Below, piece after piece: positions 16,849-26,627 of a stretch of 40,478 nucleotides of DNA. The position numbers and the translations under genes were made by a program. Position 1 is the stretch's first letter, and each line of letters begins with the position of its first letter. This DNA comes from JADGGM01 sp035277485 (lineage in GTDB: Bacteria; Gemmatimonadota; Gemmatimonadetes; Gemmatimonadales; Gemmatimonadaceae), in contig DATEKK010000148.1 in the NCBI GenBank assembly GCA_035277485.1, positions 1 through 40,478 on the forward strand, written 5' to 3'. The notes under the pieces were generated by a model that saw nothing but the letters and a program-made list of their open reading frames with translations, searched no databases and was not told the DNA's origin.

Positions 16849-18267
16849 TCAGTCCTTGAGCGTCTTGGCTTTCTCGACCGCTTCGTCGATGCCGCCCACC
16901 ATGTAAAACGCCTGCTCCGGCAGGTCATCGAATTCACCGGCCACGACGCGCTCGAACGATTGGACCGTCTCCTCGAGCTTCACGTACTTACCCTGAATGC
17001 CCGTGAATTGCTGGGCCACCGCGAACGGTTGCGACAGGAAGCGCTGCACGCGACGCGCGCGCGCGACCACGCGTTTGTCGTCCTCGGACAGTTCGTCCAT
17101 GCCGAGGATCGCGATGATGTCCTGCAGCTCCTTGTACCGCTGCAGAATACGCAACACCTCCGACGCAGCGTTGTAATGCCGGTCACCAAGATATTGCGCG
17201 GCAAGAATGCGGGAGCCCGAGGCGAGCGGATCCACCGCGGGATAAATGCCGATCTCGGTTAGCGCGCGCGACAACACGACGGTGGCGTCGAGGTGCGCGA
17301 ATGCCGTTGCCGGCGCCGGATCCGTGATGTCGTCGGCGGGCACGTAGATCGCCTGCACCGACGTGATCGATCCGGTCTTGGTCGACGTGATGCGTTCCTG
17401 CAGGTCGCCCATCTCCGTGGCCAGCGTGGGCTGGTACCCCACCGCGCTGGGCATGCGGCCCAACAAGGCCGACACTTCGGAGCCCGCCTGCGTGAAGCGG
17501 AAGATGTTGTCGATGAACAGGAGCACGTCCTGGTGCTCGACGTCGCGGAAGTACTCTGCCACCGTTAGGCCGGAGAGGCCCACACGGAGGCGAGCGCCGG
17601 GCGGCTCGTTCATCTGGCCGTAGATGAGCGCCACCGAATCGAGGATCTTGGCTTCCTTGAACTCGAGGTAGAGGTCGTTGCCTTCGCGCGTGCGCTCGCC
17701 AACGCCGCAGAACACCGAGCGGCCACCGTGGCCCTTCTGTACGTTGTTGATGAGCTCCTGGATGATGACCGTCTTGCCCACGCCGGCGCCGCCGAACAGG
17801 CCGATCTTTCCGCCCTTCACGAACGGCGCGATCAGGTCGATGACCTTGATGCCGGTCTCGAACACCTCGGTCTTGGGTTCGAGGTTCACGAACGCCGGGC
17901 TCGCGCGGTGGATGGGCCAGCGCGGCGCGTCGGACGAGATGGCCGGGCCGTTGTCCACCGGCTCGCCGAGCACGTTGAGGATACGGCCTAACGCAGCGTT
18001 GCCGACCGGCACCGAGATCGGGCCGTCGAGGTCGGTCACCTCCATCCCGCGCTCCACGCCGTCCGTGCTGGACATGGCGACGGCGCGCACCTGGTTGCGG
18101 CCGATGTGCTGCTGGACTTCCGCGACCAGCCTTACGTGGCCGCCGCCGTCGGAATTCTGGTCGATCTCGAGCGCGTTGTAGATCTCCGGGAGGTGCTCCG
18201 CTTCGAACTCGACGTCGAGCACGGGACCGATCACCTGGACGACCCTACCGGTGTGTGTCGCAGCCAT
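16849..18267 (-). CDS. atpD: ATP synthase F1 beta subunit
   Basis: A 472-residue catalytic subunit of F1. The P-loop GGAGVGKT is at residues 159-166, followed by the GVGERTREGNDLY segment with the catalytic glutamate and by the SALLGRMPSAVGYQPTLATE stretch. The C-terminal DELSEDDK corresponds to the DELSEED lever that pushes on gamma. Length and order of motifs are those of a normal AtpD. It lies 66 bp after atpG and nine before atpC. Two GTTAGGC-type heptamers are embedded in it. Confidence 0.98.
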   Translation of the reverse strand: MAATHTGRVVQVIGPVLDVEFEAEHLPEIYNALEIDQNSDGGGHVRLVAEVQQHIGRNQVRAVAMSSTDGVERGMEVTDLDGPISVPVGNAALGRILNVLGEPVDNGPAISSDAPRWPIHRASPAFVNLEPKTEVFETGIKVIDLIAPFVKGGKIGLFGGAGVGKTVIIQELINNVQKGHGGRSVFCGVGERTREGNDLYLEFKEAKILDSVALIYGQMNEPPGARLRVGLSGLTVAEYFRDVEHQDVLLFIDNIFRFTQAGSEVSALLGRMPSAVGYQPTLATEMGDLQERITSTKTGSITSVQAIYVPADDITDPAPATAFAHLDATVVLSRALTEIGIYPAVDPLASGSRILAAQYLGDRHYNAASEVLRILQRYKELQDIIAILGMDELSEDDKRVVARARRVQRFLSQPFAVAQQFTGIQGKYVKLEETVQSFERVVAGEFDDLPEQAFYMVGGIDEAVEKAKTLKD

Positions 18268-18333
18268 GCGTGTGTTCCCAAGAAAGTGTGCGTCGCGAGG
18301 CGCCGGCCGCGCCCGCGGTATTCCGTTAGTCCG

Positions 18334-19197
18334 TTAGCCCTTGAGCGCTTCGGCGCCGCCGACGATCTCGGCGATTTCCTGCGTGATCTGCGCCTGCCGC
18401 GCCCGGTTGTACGTGCGCCGCAGCACGTTCAGCATCTCACCCGCGTTGTCGGTGGCGTTCTTCATGGCCGTCCGGCGCGCACCCTGCTCGCCCGCGGCCG
18501 TCTCCACCAACGCGCGATAGACCGCGTTCCGCACATACAATGGCAAGAGCTGCGTGAGAATCGCCTGCGCGCTCGGGAAGAGCAGATAGTCGCGCGCCGG
18601 TCCTTTGCGCTCGGGCGGCGTCACCGGCAGAATTCGGTCGGTGGTGGGCGGGGTCGAGAGCGGCGAGTTGTACTTCGCGTACACCACGTACACCGCGTCC
18701 AGGCGCCCGCTCACGAAGTCGCGCATCAATCCATCGACGAGCTCGGTCGCGTGCTCGGCGCGCGGGCGATCGCCGATGTCGATCCGGGACGACGCGATCG
18801 CCGCGCCAATGTAGCGGAAATAGCCGAGTCCCTTGCGCCCCACGATGTGCAGCTCGGTGTCGGTGGACTCGCTGCCTAACTTTGCCAGCAGCTGCCGCGC
18901 CTGGCGGATGAGGTTCGCGTTGAACGCGCCGGCGAGTCCGCGGTTCGACGTGATGAGCAGCACCGCCGCGCGCTTGACCGTGGCCGGCTGCCTGAGCAGC
19001 GGAAATTGTTCGGCCAACGCCGGCGAATAGAGATCCGCGATCACGTCCGCCAGCGCGCGCGCGTACGGCCGCGCGGCCACCACGCGATCCTGCGCGCGCT
19101 TGAGCTTGGACGTCGACACCATCTCCATCGTGCGCGTGATCTTGCGCGTGCCCTCGACGGATTTGATCCGCGACTTGAGCTCCCGTCCCTTGGCCAT
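18334..19197 (-). CDS. atpG: ATP synthase F1 gamma subunit
   Basis: A 287-residue subunit forming the rotating central stalk. It begins MAKGRELKSRIKSVEGTRKI with the typical TMEMVSTSKLKRAQ and ends in the long C-terminal helix (MKNATDNAGEMLNVLRRTYN, RQAQITQEIAEIVGGAEAL). The N- and C-terminal helices together make the coiled coil inside the alpha/beta ring. The gene lies between atpA and atpD in the usual order. The spacer towards atpA (50 bp) is filled by a GGGAAG inverted repeat. Its stop TAA lies in two CTAACGGA octamers. Confidence 0.97.
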   Translation of the reverse strand: MAKGRELKSRIKSVEGTRKITRTMEMVSTSKLKRAQDRVVAARPYARALADVIADLYSPALAEQFPLLRQPATVKRAAVLLITSNRGLAGAFNANLIRQARQLLAKLGSESTDTELHIVGRKGLGYFRYIGAAIASSRIDIGDRPRAEHATELVDGLMRDFVSGRLDAVYVVYAKYNSPLSTPPTTDRILPVTPPERKGPARDYLLFPSAQAILTQLLPLYVRNAVYRALVETAAGEQGARRTAMKNATDNAGEMLNVLRRTYNRARQAQITQEIAEIVGGAEALKG

Positions 19198-19247
19198 GAA
19201 CTAACGGGGAAGGGGGAAGCGGGAAGGGGGAAGCGAGAAGGATTTCA

Positions 19248-20840
<1,593 letters not shown>

Positions 20841-20909
20841 GGCGTGGTAGGGCTAGGAGGTCCGTTTACGAGGTGTGGGCCAGCCCGCCGAATCAGTCCC
20901 GTCGGCAGC

Positions 20910-20927
20910 TTGTGAAAATTATCACAA
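20910..20927. promoter_or_regulatory. CRP/FNR-type palindromic operator upstream of atpA
   Basis: TTGTGA-N6-TCACAA, with perfect arms, contains the E. coli CRP core TGTGA-N6-TCACA exactly. It is centred about 78 bp before the atpA ATG and overlaps the last codons of the preceding regulator gene. On the minus strand its centre includes GATAAT, a possible -10 element, with TTGTCT 15 bp further up, so binding could block or place RNA polymerase. It is one of very few AT-rich stretches in this GC-rich region. Confidence 0.5.
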
Positions 20928-21755
20928 AGTGCCGGACGAGACAAGAGGACGAGCTGCCGTGCGCACAAAACCTTCTATCAGATCACTTGGCCGCAATCGC
21001 GCCAATGACGTCGCCGGTCGACCCACCAGACGCTCGGCTACCGCCGAAAGTTGCGAAACCGACGCGTACCCCAATAAACGAACCACGTCCCGCAAATCAT
21101 ACCCCGGATTCTTTGCGAGCTCGGCCGCGGCCAACAACCGCACGAGATCGATCACGCGCTTGAGCGTCGCCTGCGGCTTGCCCGTGTGCCCGAAGCTCCG
21201 GCTCAAATGCTCCCGCGTGACGGCCAGCGCCTTCGCCAATTCCTGCGTCCGAACCACCCGTCCCGCTCGACCGGCAATGAAACGCCACGCGCTCCGCTGA
21301 ATCCCGCTCTCCAAGCCCAGTTCTCGGGGCGGTTCCGAGAGCGCCGAAGCGAACCGGGCCGAGAATCCGTGCAGCGCGACCGCGTGGCGCAACATCGCAT
21401 CGTCGACGCCGTCGGCGAGGATGTCCGCGACGCCGCAATTCGCGCACGCGGCAATCGCCGGCGCGTCAACCGCGCGAAACGGGGTGAGTGCGACGAACGC
21501 CACGCTCGGAAACTCGCGGGCAAAGGATGCGGCGCCCATCGCGTCATCCGGGCCGCCCAGGTCGACCACCACGACATCCACCAACGTCGCGTGCAGCCGT
21601 CGCTCGAGCGTGCCCAACGACCGGGTGATGGCTACGCGTCCGGCGCGCCGAGGGATGCTGGTGCGCACCAGCTCGCGCGTTCGCGCGCGCGGTGCGTGTG
21701 CCAGCACAAGACGAGACGAGCCGAGTGCGACGCGTCCAGCGCGACGCGGCGTCAT
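20922..21755 (-). CDS. AraC-type transcriptional regulator with receiver-like N-terminal domain
   Basis: The start at 21755 (ATG) overlaps the NUDIX stop in an ATGA arrangement, which favours it over the longer frame. The 277-residue product has an N-terminal domain of about 150 residues with a receiver-like alternation (DVVVVDLGGPDDA, VAFVALTPFRAVDAPAIAAC, CGVADILADGVDDAMLRHA). A C-terminal AraC-type pair of helix-turn-helix motifs follows (ELAKALAVTREHLSRSF and YDLRDVVRLLGYASVSQLS). The N-terminal domain lacks an obvious LDxxMPG motif, so it may be a pseudo-receiver. It ends 81 bp before atpA and is the last gene of the mla transcript. Targets unknown; the mla operon itself or the atp genes are the natural candidates. 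Confidence 0.75.
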   Translation of the reverse strand: MTPRRAGRVALGSSRLVLAHAPRARTRELVRTSIPRRAGRVAITRSLGTLERRLHATLVDVVVVDLGGPDDAMGAASFAREFPSVAFVALTPFRAVDAPAIAACANCGVADILADGVDDAMLRHAVALHGFSARFASALSEPPRELGLESGIQRSAWRFIAGRAGRVVRTQELAKALAVTREHLSRSFGHTGKPQATLKRVIDLVRLLAAAELAKNPGYDLRDVVRLLGYASVSQLSAVAERLVGRPATSLARLRPSDLIEGFVRTAARPLVSSGTL

Positions 21756-22213
21756 CGGGACGGCTCCGCTGCCTGATCCGTGATCGGCGGCACGAGCTCC
21801 GCCGCGCGCGTGAGCACGCCGCGCGCGTTCTCGTACGACACCCGACCCAGTGCGTCGTCGAGCGAGAGCCACTTGCAGGCCGTAATCCCCTCCTCGCGCT
21901 GCGGCGACGTGGCCGCTGTCGCGCTTTCGATGAGGAAGAAGTGACACACCTTGTGTACGAGACGGCCGCGGAATCGAAAGTACCAATCTATGGTATTGAT
22001 TGGACCGCGCAGCGTCAGTGTGTGCAGACCGGTTTCTTCTTCCACCTCCCGCAACGCCGCGGATTCGAAGGCTTCGTTGGACTCGACGTGTCCCTTGGGG
22101 AAACCCCAATTGTGGTACGCGTCGCGGATGAGCAGAAACAAGGGAGCGCCATCCACGACGCGATACACGACGCCGCCGGCTGACGTCTCCTGCTTGGCCC
22201 GCGACCGCACCAT
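21752..22213 (-). CDS. NUDIX hydrolase
   Basis: A 153-residue protein with a complete NUDIX box at residues 41-63: G41, E47 and REVEEETGL follow the GX5EX7REUXEEXGU pattern, preceded by HNWGFPKGHVE. Such enzymes hydrolyse a nucleoside diphosphate linked to another group, using Mg2+ held by the glutamates. The short single-domain form with SAGGVVYR near the start resembles house-cleaning or Ap4A-type members; the substrate cannot be read from sequence. The start ATG overlaps the mlaD stop by one base and the stop overlaps the regulator start, so translation is probably coupled within the mla operon. Confidence 0.9.
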   Translation of the reverse strand: MVRSRAKQETSAGGVVYRVVDGAPLFLLIRDAYHNWGFPKGHVESNEAFESAALREVEEETGLHTLTLRGPINTIDWYFRFRGRLVHKVCHFFLIESATAATSPQREEGITACKWLSLDDALGRVSYENARGVLTRAAELVPPITDQAAEPSR

Positions 22214-23223
22214 CAGAAGATCTTGACGCTCAAGTATTGCCGCGGGTGTGCGCGGATCTCGGCCACGAGCTCGCGCATTTGCGAGAGCAGTGCGTCGCCG
22301 TTCTGGTAGAGCGTCGGGTCGTTGACCATGAGCCCCAGGGATCCCTGGCCGCGGTCGATCTTGCCTAACACGGAATCGGCGTGGGTGAGCACCGACGCCA
22401 GCTGCTGTTGCGTGGCGATGAGGGAGTGCGACGCGTCGCGCAGATCGTGCGACGTCACCTTGATGTCCTCGGAGGCCGTGCCGACGTTGTCCATGATCTG
22501 GTGGATCTGGCCTTTCGACGTCGACGAATCGACGCGGTCGGCGGTGCGCTGCACCGCTACCGCCGTGGCGTTGATGGTGCCCATGGCCCGGTGCACGTCA
22601 CTGCCTAACTGTGTAAGGCTCTGCGACTGCGTGCGCACGGTGCGCTCGAGCTCCGCCGACAAGTCGGCGAAGTTGCGGATCGACTGGCGCAGCTCGTTGG
22701 CCGCGCGGTCGTCGAACGCCACCTGGAACCGGTCGGCGACGCGCGACATGTCGCCGGCGATCCGGCCCGCCACCGCCGTCAGTTGGGCAATGTCCGGCAG
22801 GCGCGCGCCGGGCAGCGCACTGCCCCGTCCAACGGCCGCGGATTGCGCGAGCTGTTGCTGGACGTCGGCGTCGTCGGGTGCGGCCGCGCGCTCCATGATC
22901 GTGGCCTGCCACTCGCCGAACATGCTCGATTCGCTGAGCACGACGACCGGGTTGCTCGGCAGCTTGATGTCCGGGTCGAGCGACATCTTCACGAGCACCC
23001 AGCCGGTGGGCTCGAGCTCGATCGAGTGGATGCGGCCCGCCTGCACGCCGCGGATGACCACCGAGTTGCCGACCTTCGCGTTGCCGACGTCGGTAAATCG
23101 CGCCACGACGTCGCGCTGCTTGGATCCGATGCTGGCCTGGCTCAGCCAGAGGGCGAAGAGCACGATGGCGACGACCGATCCGATCACCACCAGCCCGACC
23201 ACGAAGTCATTTCCGCGTTTCAT
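22213..23223 (-). CDS. mlaD: MlaD-type MCE protein of a lipid transport ABC system
   Basis: The start at 23223 overlaps the mlaF stop (ATGA). The 336-residue protein begins MKRGNDFVVGLVVIGSVVAI with one membrane helix (about residues 8-27) and then the MCE domain at about 35-115, with the usual RFTDVGNAKVGNSVVIRGVQ and SIGSKQRDV. The remaining 200 residues are long helices (LTAVAGRIAGDMSRVADRF, MDNVGTASEDIKVTSHDL), as in the longer MCE proteins that build a periplasmic tunnel. It should bind phospholipid between the inner membrane and the outer membrane together with the MlaE/MlaF ABC unit. No mlaC or mlaB follows; its place is taken by a NUDIX gene. Confidence 0.9.
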   Translation of the reverse strand: MKRGNDFVVGLVVIGSVVAIVLFALWLSQASIGSKQRDVVARFTDVGNAKVGNSVVIRGVQAGRIHSIELEPTGWVLVKMSLDPDIKLPSNPVVVLSESSMFGEWQATIMERAAAPDDADVQQQLAQSAAVGRGSALPGARLPDIAQLTAVAGRIAGDMSRVADRFQVAFDDRAANELRQSIRNFADLSAELERTVRTQSQSLTQLGSDVHRAMGTINATAVAVQRTADRVDSSTSKGQIHQIMDNVGTASEDIKVTSHDLRDASHSLIATQQQLASVLTHADSVLGKIDRGQGSLGLMVNDPTLYQNGDALLSQMRELVAEIRAHPRQYLSVKIF

Positions 23224-24026
23224 GCGCGTCCTCCTCCTCGTACGACCGCGCTTTCCGCCGGCGCTGCCGACGGGACAAGCGTAGCCGCTTCGCCCTCGAG
23301 TGTCGCGCGCCCCTCGATGAACTGGCGCACGATGGGATCCTTCGTGTGCTGAATCTCGTCCACCGTTCCGACCTGCCTGACGCGACCCTCGTACAGCATC
23401 GCGATCCGGCTGCCGACCCGATACGCGCTCCGCATGTCGTGCGTGATGACCACGCTCGTCACGCCTAACTTTTCGCGCATGCGGATCATGAGCTCGTCGA
23501 TCACGGCGCTGGTGACGGGGTCGAGGCCCGTGGTGGGCTCGTCGTAGAGAATGTATTTCGGACGGAGCGCCACCGCGCGCGCGATGCCCACCCGTTTGCG
23601 CATGCCGCCGGACAGCTCGGCTGGATACTGGTGCTGCACGTCGGGCAGGTCGACCAGCTCGAGTGCCTCGGCGACTCGATGCTGGATATCGCTCTCGGAC
23701 ATCTCGCCGCGTTTGCGTAAACCCATCGCCACGTTGTCGCCGATGGTCATCGAATCGAACAGCGCGGCGAACTGAAAGACGTACCCGATGTGCGCGCGCA
23801 GCTCGTACAGCTCTTTGCGCGGCAAGGTAGGCACGTCCTTGTCGTCCACTTCTATGGTGCCGCGGTCGGGCTCGAGCAGACCCACGACGTGTTTGATCGC
23901 GACGGATTTGCCGGAGCCCGAGTACCCGATGATCACGACCGTCTCGCCCTCGCGGACGTCGAGCGTGAATCCCTTGAGCACCGGCTTGTCGCCGAACGCC
24001 TTGTAGACGTCGATCCACTTGATCAT
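23220..24026 (-). CDS. mlaF: MlaF-type ABC ATPase of a lipid transport system
   Basis: The start at 24026 overlaps the mlaE stop by one base and begins MIKWIDVYKAFGDKPVL; longer in-frame sequence upstream is a shadow of mlaE. The 268-residue ATPase has Walker A GYSGSGKS (residues 34-41), the signature LSGGMRKR, Walker B ILYDEPTTGLDP and the switch histidine in VVITHD. The LSGGMRKR form and LDPVTSAVIDELM are typical of the MlaF/Ttg2A branch. It should energise MlaE to move phospholipids through the MlaD ring. The 25-residue tail after FIEGRATLEG is low complexity. Confidence 0.93.
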   Translation of the reverse strand: MIKWIDVYKAFGDKPVLKGFTLDVREGETVVIIGYSGSGKSVAIKHVVGLLEPDRGTIEVDDKDVPTLPRKELYELRAHIGYVFQFAALFDSMTIGDNVAMGLRKRGEMSESDIQHRVAEALELVDLPDVQHQYPAELSGGMRKRVGIARAVALRPKYILYDEPTTGLDPVTSAVIDELMIRMREKLGVTSVVITHDMRSAYRVGSRIAMLYEGRVRQVGTVDEIQHTKDPIVRQFIEGRATLEGEAATLVPSAAPAESAVVRGGGRA

Positions 24027-24805
24027 CAGGTCCGTCCATGGAGCCAGGTCATGGCCCAGAAAGCGTCGAGCACGAGAATCATGACCGCGGAGTACACGAC
24101 CGCTTGCGTGGCCGCTTGCCCAACGCCCTCGGCGCCGCCGCGCGCACGGAGTCCTTTGTAGCACCCAATGAGCGTCACGGCCAGGCCGAAGCTCCCGGCC
24201 TTCACGAGGCCGTATTCGATGTCGAACGCGCTGAAAAATAGCCGCGCGCCCTTGAGAAACTCGTCACTGGACAACTGCAGGAGGCCGATGGACGCGAGCC
24301 ACCCCGCGCCTAACCCGACGATCATCGACACGCCGACGATCAACGGGAACATGATCGTGCCCGCCACCACGCGCGGCACGACCAGGTACCCTTCCGGATC
24401 GTACGCCAGGGTCTCCAACGCGTCTACCTGCTCCGTCACGCGCATCGTGCCCAACTCGGCGGCGATGTTCGCGCCGACGCGGCCGGCGAGCGCGAGACCC
24501 GTGAGCACCGGCGCGAGCTCCAGTGTGATCGTCTTCTCGACCAGCGTGCCCACGAAATAGAGTGGAACGGCGCCGGTGAACGAGTAGCTGGCGAGGAGCG
24601 CCAGCACGATGCCCGTGAAGACGGCGATGAGCAACCCGATGGGAAGTGAATCCACGCCCAGCCGCCGCATCTGCAGCGTGGCGTTCGGGAGCCAGGAGCG
24701 CGCGGACCCGAGCGCCAGGGCCGCCTCTTCGAGGAACCGACCCGCGCGCCCGGCTTCCTCGACCCTGAAGCGGACCCATCGTCCGGTCGCCTCGATCACG
24801 TTCAT
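24026..24805 (-). CDS. mlaE: MlaE-type ABC permease of a lipid transport system
   Basis: A 259-residue membrane protein, the usual MlaE length, with about five hydrophobic helices (LPIGLLIAVFTGIVLALLASY, TIMFPLIVGVSMIVGLGAGW, AVVYSAVMILVLDAFWAM). The conserved MlaE/YrbE block ELAPVLTGLALAGRVGANIA-AELGTMRVTEQVDALE is present. It is the first gene of the operon mlaE-mlaF-mlaD-NUDIX-regulator, and every junction overlaps. In this family the complex moves phospholipid between the inner and outer membranes and keeps the outer leaflet asymmetric. The start has no strong ribosome binding site. Confidence 0.93.
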   Translation of the reverse strand: MNVIEATGRWVRFRVEEAGRAGRFLEEAALALGSARSWLPNATLQMRRLGVDSLPIGLLIAVFTGIVLALLASYSFTGAVPLYFVGTLVEKTITLELAPVLTGLALAGRVGANIAAELGTMRVTEQVDALETLAYDPEGYLVVPRVVAGTIMFPLIVGVSMIVGLGAGWLASIGLLQLSSDEFLKGARLFFSAFDIEYGLVKAGSFGLAVTLIGCYKGLRARGGAEGVGQAATQAVVYSAVMILVLDAFWAMTWLHGRT

Positions 24806-24954
24806 AATCTGCGCCAGAGCGATGGCGCGGGCAACGCACCATGAGGGCCGGAAGGCGCAAACGTCGACGCGGGTGTTGAGATTTTGGCGTCCGGCGTCGA
24901 AGCTTCAGGGGCGCGGCATTTCGGCCTCGCGCTCTTTCCCAGTTTCGACTCGAC

Positions 24955-26514
24955 ATGGTTCGATCCCTCCTCGTCGCCACGCTTGCGTGCACGCTCGCGG
25001 TGAGCGCGTCCACGCAGGCAATCAAGAAGGGGACCAGCCGCCCTGCCCCCACGCCGGCTCGCAGCGCAGCCGCGGCCGCCGACACGACTGCGGCCGCCGG
25101 CGATACCGTCGTCGTCACCGGTTTCGTGTTGGACAGCCTTCGCGAGCTGCCGCTCGCGGGTGCGACGGTGCTCATCAGCAACACGACGTTTACCGGCACC
25201 ACCGATCCATCGGGCCGGTTCCGCATCGTCGCGCACGGACTGGCCGATGGCGTCTACCAAGTGGGCTTCTTTCATCCCACCCTCGATTCACTCGGCATCT
25301 CGCCGCCGGCGCAGCCGGTGGTGATCAACGAGGGGAAGGCATCGTTCGTGCAATTGTACGTGCCGTCGGCGCAAACCGTGGTTGCATCGGTATGCCCGGA
25401 TTCGTCGCGCACGGAAGCGCGCGGCCTGGTGATGGGCGTCGTGCGCGACGCGTCCACCGAGAAGCCCGTATCGGGTGTGCGCGTGGTGCTCATGTGGACC
25501 GGTGTGAGCGTGGCGGGCAATTCGGTGCTCAAGGTGCCTCAAGCGACGAGTGTGCTGACGGACGACATGGGCACGTTCCGCGCCTGTGGCGTGCCGTCGC
25601 AGACCGTCGCGCGGCTGCAAGCGCGCACGAGCACCGGTGCGAGCGGATGGATCGAGGTGACGGTGCCGCCCAACGGGTTGGCGCTGCGCGACGTGTTGTT
25701 AGGCGAACGCGCGCCGGTCGTGGCCGCGGCGCCGCCGGCGGCGTCCACGGCGACGACGCCCGGTGCGCCGGTGTCGGCTTCAGCCGACACCGCCGCACGA
25801 AAGCCGGCGCCGCTCGGCAGCGCGGTCCTGACGGGCCACGTCACGTCCACGGAAGGCAAGCCGCTCGAGGGCGCCATGGTCCTCCTGTTAGGCACGCAGC
25901 TGTCGGCACGCAGCAACGCCGACGGCGCGTTTCGCCTCACCGGACTGCCCGCCGGTACACAGAGCGTCGAGGTGCGCGAGATCGGGTACTCGCCCAAACG
26001 GTTCGCCGTCGATCTGACGCCGCATCGCCCGAGTACGCTCACCGCGATGTTGGACGAGCGCACCCAGGTGCTCAAGACCATGGAGATCACCGCCAAACGG
26101 GGGTCCGAGATCGCGGGCTTCGACCAACGCAAGAGGAGCGGGTTAGGCTACTATATGGATCGCGATCAGATCGAGAAGAGCGCCTCGATCAGTACGACGG
26201 ATCTGTTCCGCCAGGTGCCCGGCCTCACGGTGGCGTGGGATGGTCAGGGCTATCAAGTGCAGGTGAATCGCACGTCGAACGCCGGGATGTGTCCCGTCGC
26301 CTACTACATAGATGGGTCGCCGTTCTTATCGCTCGGCGACGACATCGATCAGATCGTACGGCCGGAAGACATCGCGGCGATCGAGGTCTACAAGAGTAGC
26401 GCGGAAACGCCGATGCAGTTTCAAGGATCGGACGGCGGACCGTGCGGGACGATCGTGATCTGGACGAAGCGTCGCGTTGGCAACACGGGCCCGGACTCGA
26501 GCGGCAACAACTGA
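24955..26514 (+). CDS. Secreted protein with carboxypeptidase-regulatory domains and a TonB plug but no barrel
   Basis: A 519-residue protein with a signal peptide (MVRSLLVATLACTLAVSAS). Three carboxypeptidase-like regulatory repeats follow, at about 50-130 (VTGFVLDSLRELPLAGATVL), 160-225 (VMGVVRDASTEKPVSGVRVV) and 295-365 (LTGHVTSTEGKPLEGAMVLL). A TonB-receptor plug-like domain occupies about 375-500 (TTDLFRQVPGLTVAW, CPVAYYIDGSPF, PEDIAAIEVYKSS, CGTIVIWTK). It stops where a TonB-dependent receptor would begin its 22-strand barrel, and the next 300 bp contain only hairpins and the sigma factor gene, so it is not simply a frameshifted receptor. Two cysteines in the plug part may pair. It is divergent from mlaE. 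The role is unknown. Confidence 0.85.
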   Translation: MVRSLLVATLACTLAVSASTQAIKKGTSRPAPTPARSAAAAADTTAAAGDTVVVTGFVLDSLRELPLAGATVLISNTTFTGTTDPSGRFRIVAHGLADGVYQVGFFHPTLDSLGISPPAQPVVINEGKASFVQLYVPSAQTVVASVCPDSSRTEARGLVMGVVRDASTEKPVSGVRVVLMWTGVSVAGNSVLKVPQATSVLTDDMGTFRACGVPSQTVARLQARTSTGASGWIEVTVPPNGLALRDVLLGERAPVVAAAPPAASTATTPGAPVSASADTAARKPAPLGSAVLTGHVTSTEGKPLEGAMVLLLGTQLSARSNADGAFRLTGLPAGTQSVEVREIGYSPKRFAVDLTPHRPSTLTAMLDERTQVLKTMEITAKRGSEIAGFDQRKRSGLGYYMDRDQIEKSASISTTDLFRQVPGLTVAWDGQGYQVQVNRTSNAGMCPVAYYIDGSPFLSLGDDIDQIVRPEDIAAIEVYKSSAETPMQFQGSDGGPCGTIVIWTKRRVGNTGPDSSGNN

Positions 26515-26523
26515 GGGAGCACG

Positions 26524-26586
26524 CCGTGGGCAGGATGCACGAAGGCCCGCGTGTGAAACGCGGGCCTTCGTGTATCGTGCCCACGG
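26524..26586 (+). terminator. Two-tier hairpin terminator after the TonB-plug gene
   Basis: A perfect 14-bp stem (26538-26551 with 26559-26572) is nested inside a nine-bp outer stem CCGTGGGCA/TGCCCACGG (26524-26532 with 26578-26586). It begins ten bases after the stop of the plug protein. It has no T-tract, so the termination direction is not certain, but it separates two convergent genes. Confidence 0.65.
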
Positions 26587-26596
26587 CCCCTAGCGA

Positions 26597-26627
26597 GCGC
26601 GTTAGGCAGCGAAGCTGCCTAACGCGC
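26597..26627 (-). terminator. Hairpin formed by inverted GTTAGGC heptamers over the sigma factor stop codon
   Basis: GCGCGTTAGGCAGC (26597-26610) pairs perfectly with its complement at 26614-26627 around a GAA loop. The stem contains one GTTAGGC and one GCCTAAC heptamer. The stop TAA of the sigma factor (26604-26602) and its last eight codons lie within it. Inverted pairs of a dispersed heptamer acting as a terminator recall Neisseria and Haemophilus uptake sequences. Confidence 0.6.

Noticed and set aside
20922..22109. Longer 395-codon version of the AraC-type regulator
   Set aside because: The first 118 codons are the opposite-frame reading of the NUDIX gene; the ATGA overlap at 21755 gives a better start.
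24955..26514. TonB plug protein as a frameshifted full receptor
   Set aside because: The following 100 bp hold two hairpins and then the convergent sigma factor gene; no barrel-coding sequence is present in any frame.
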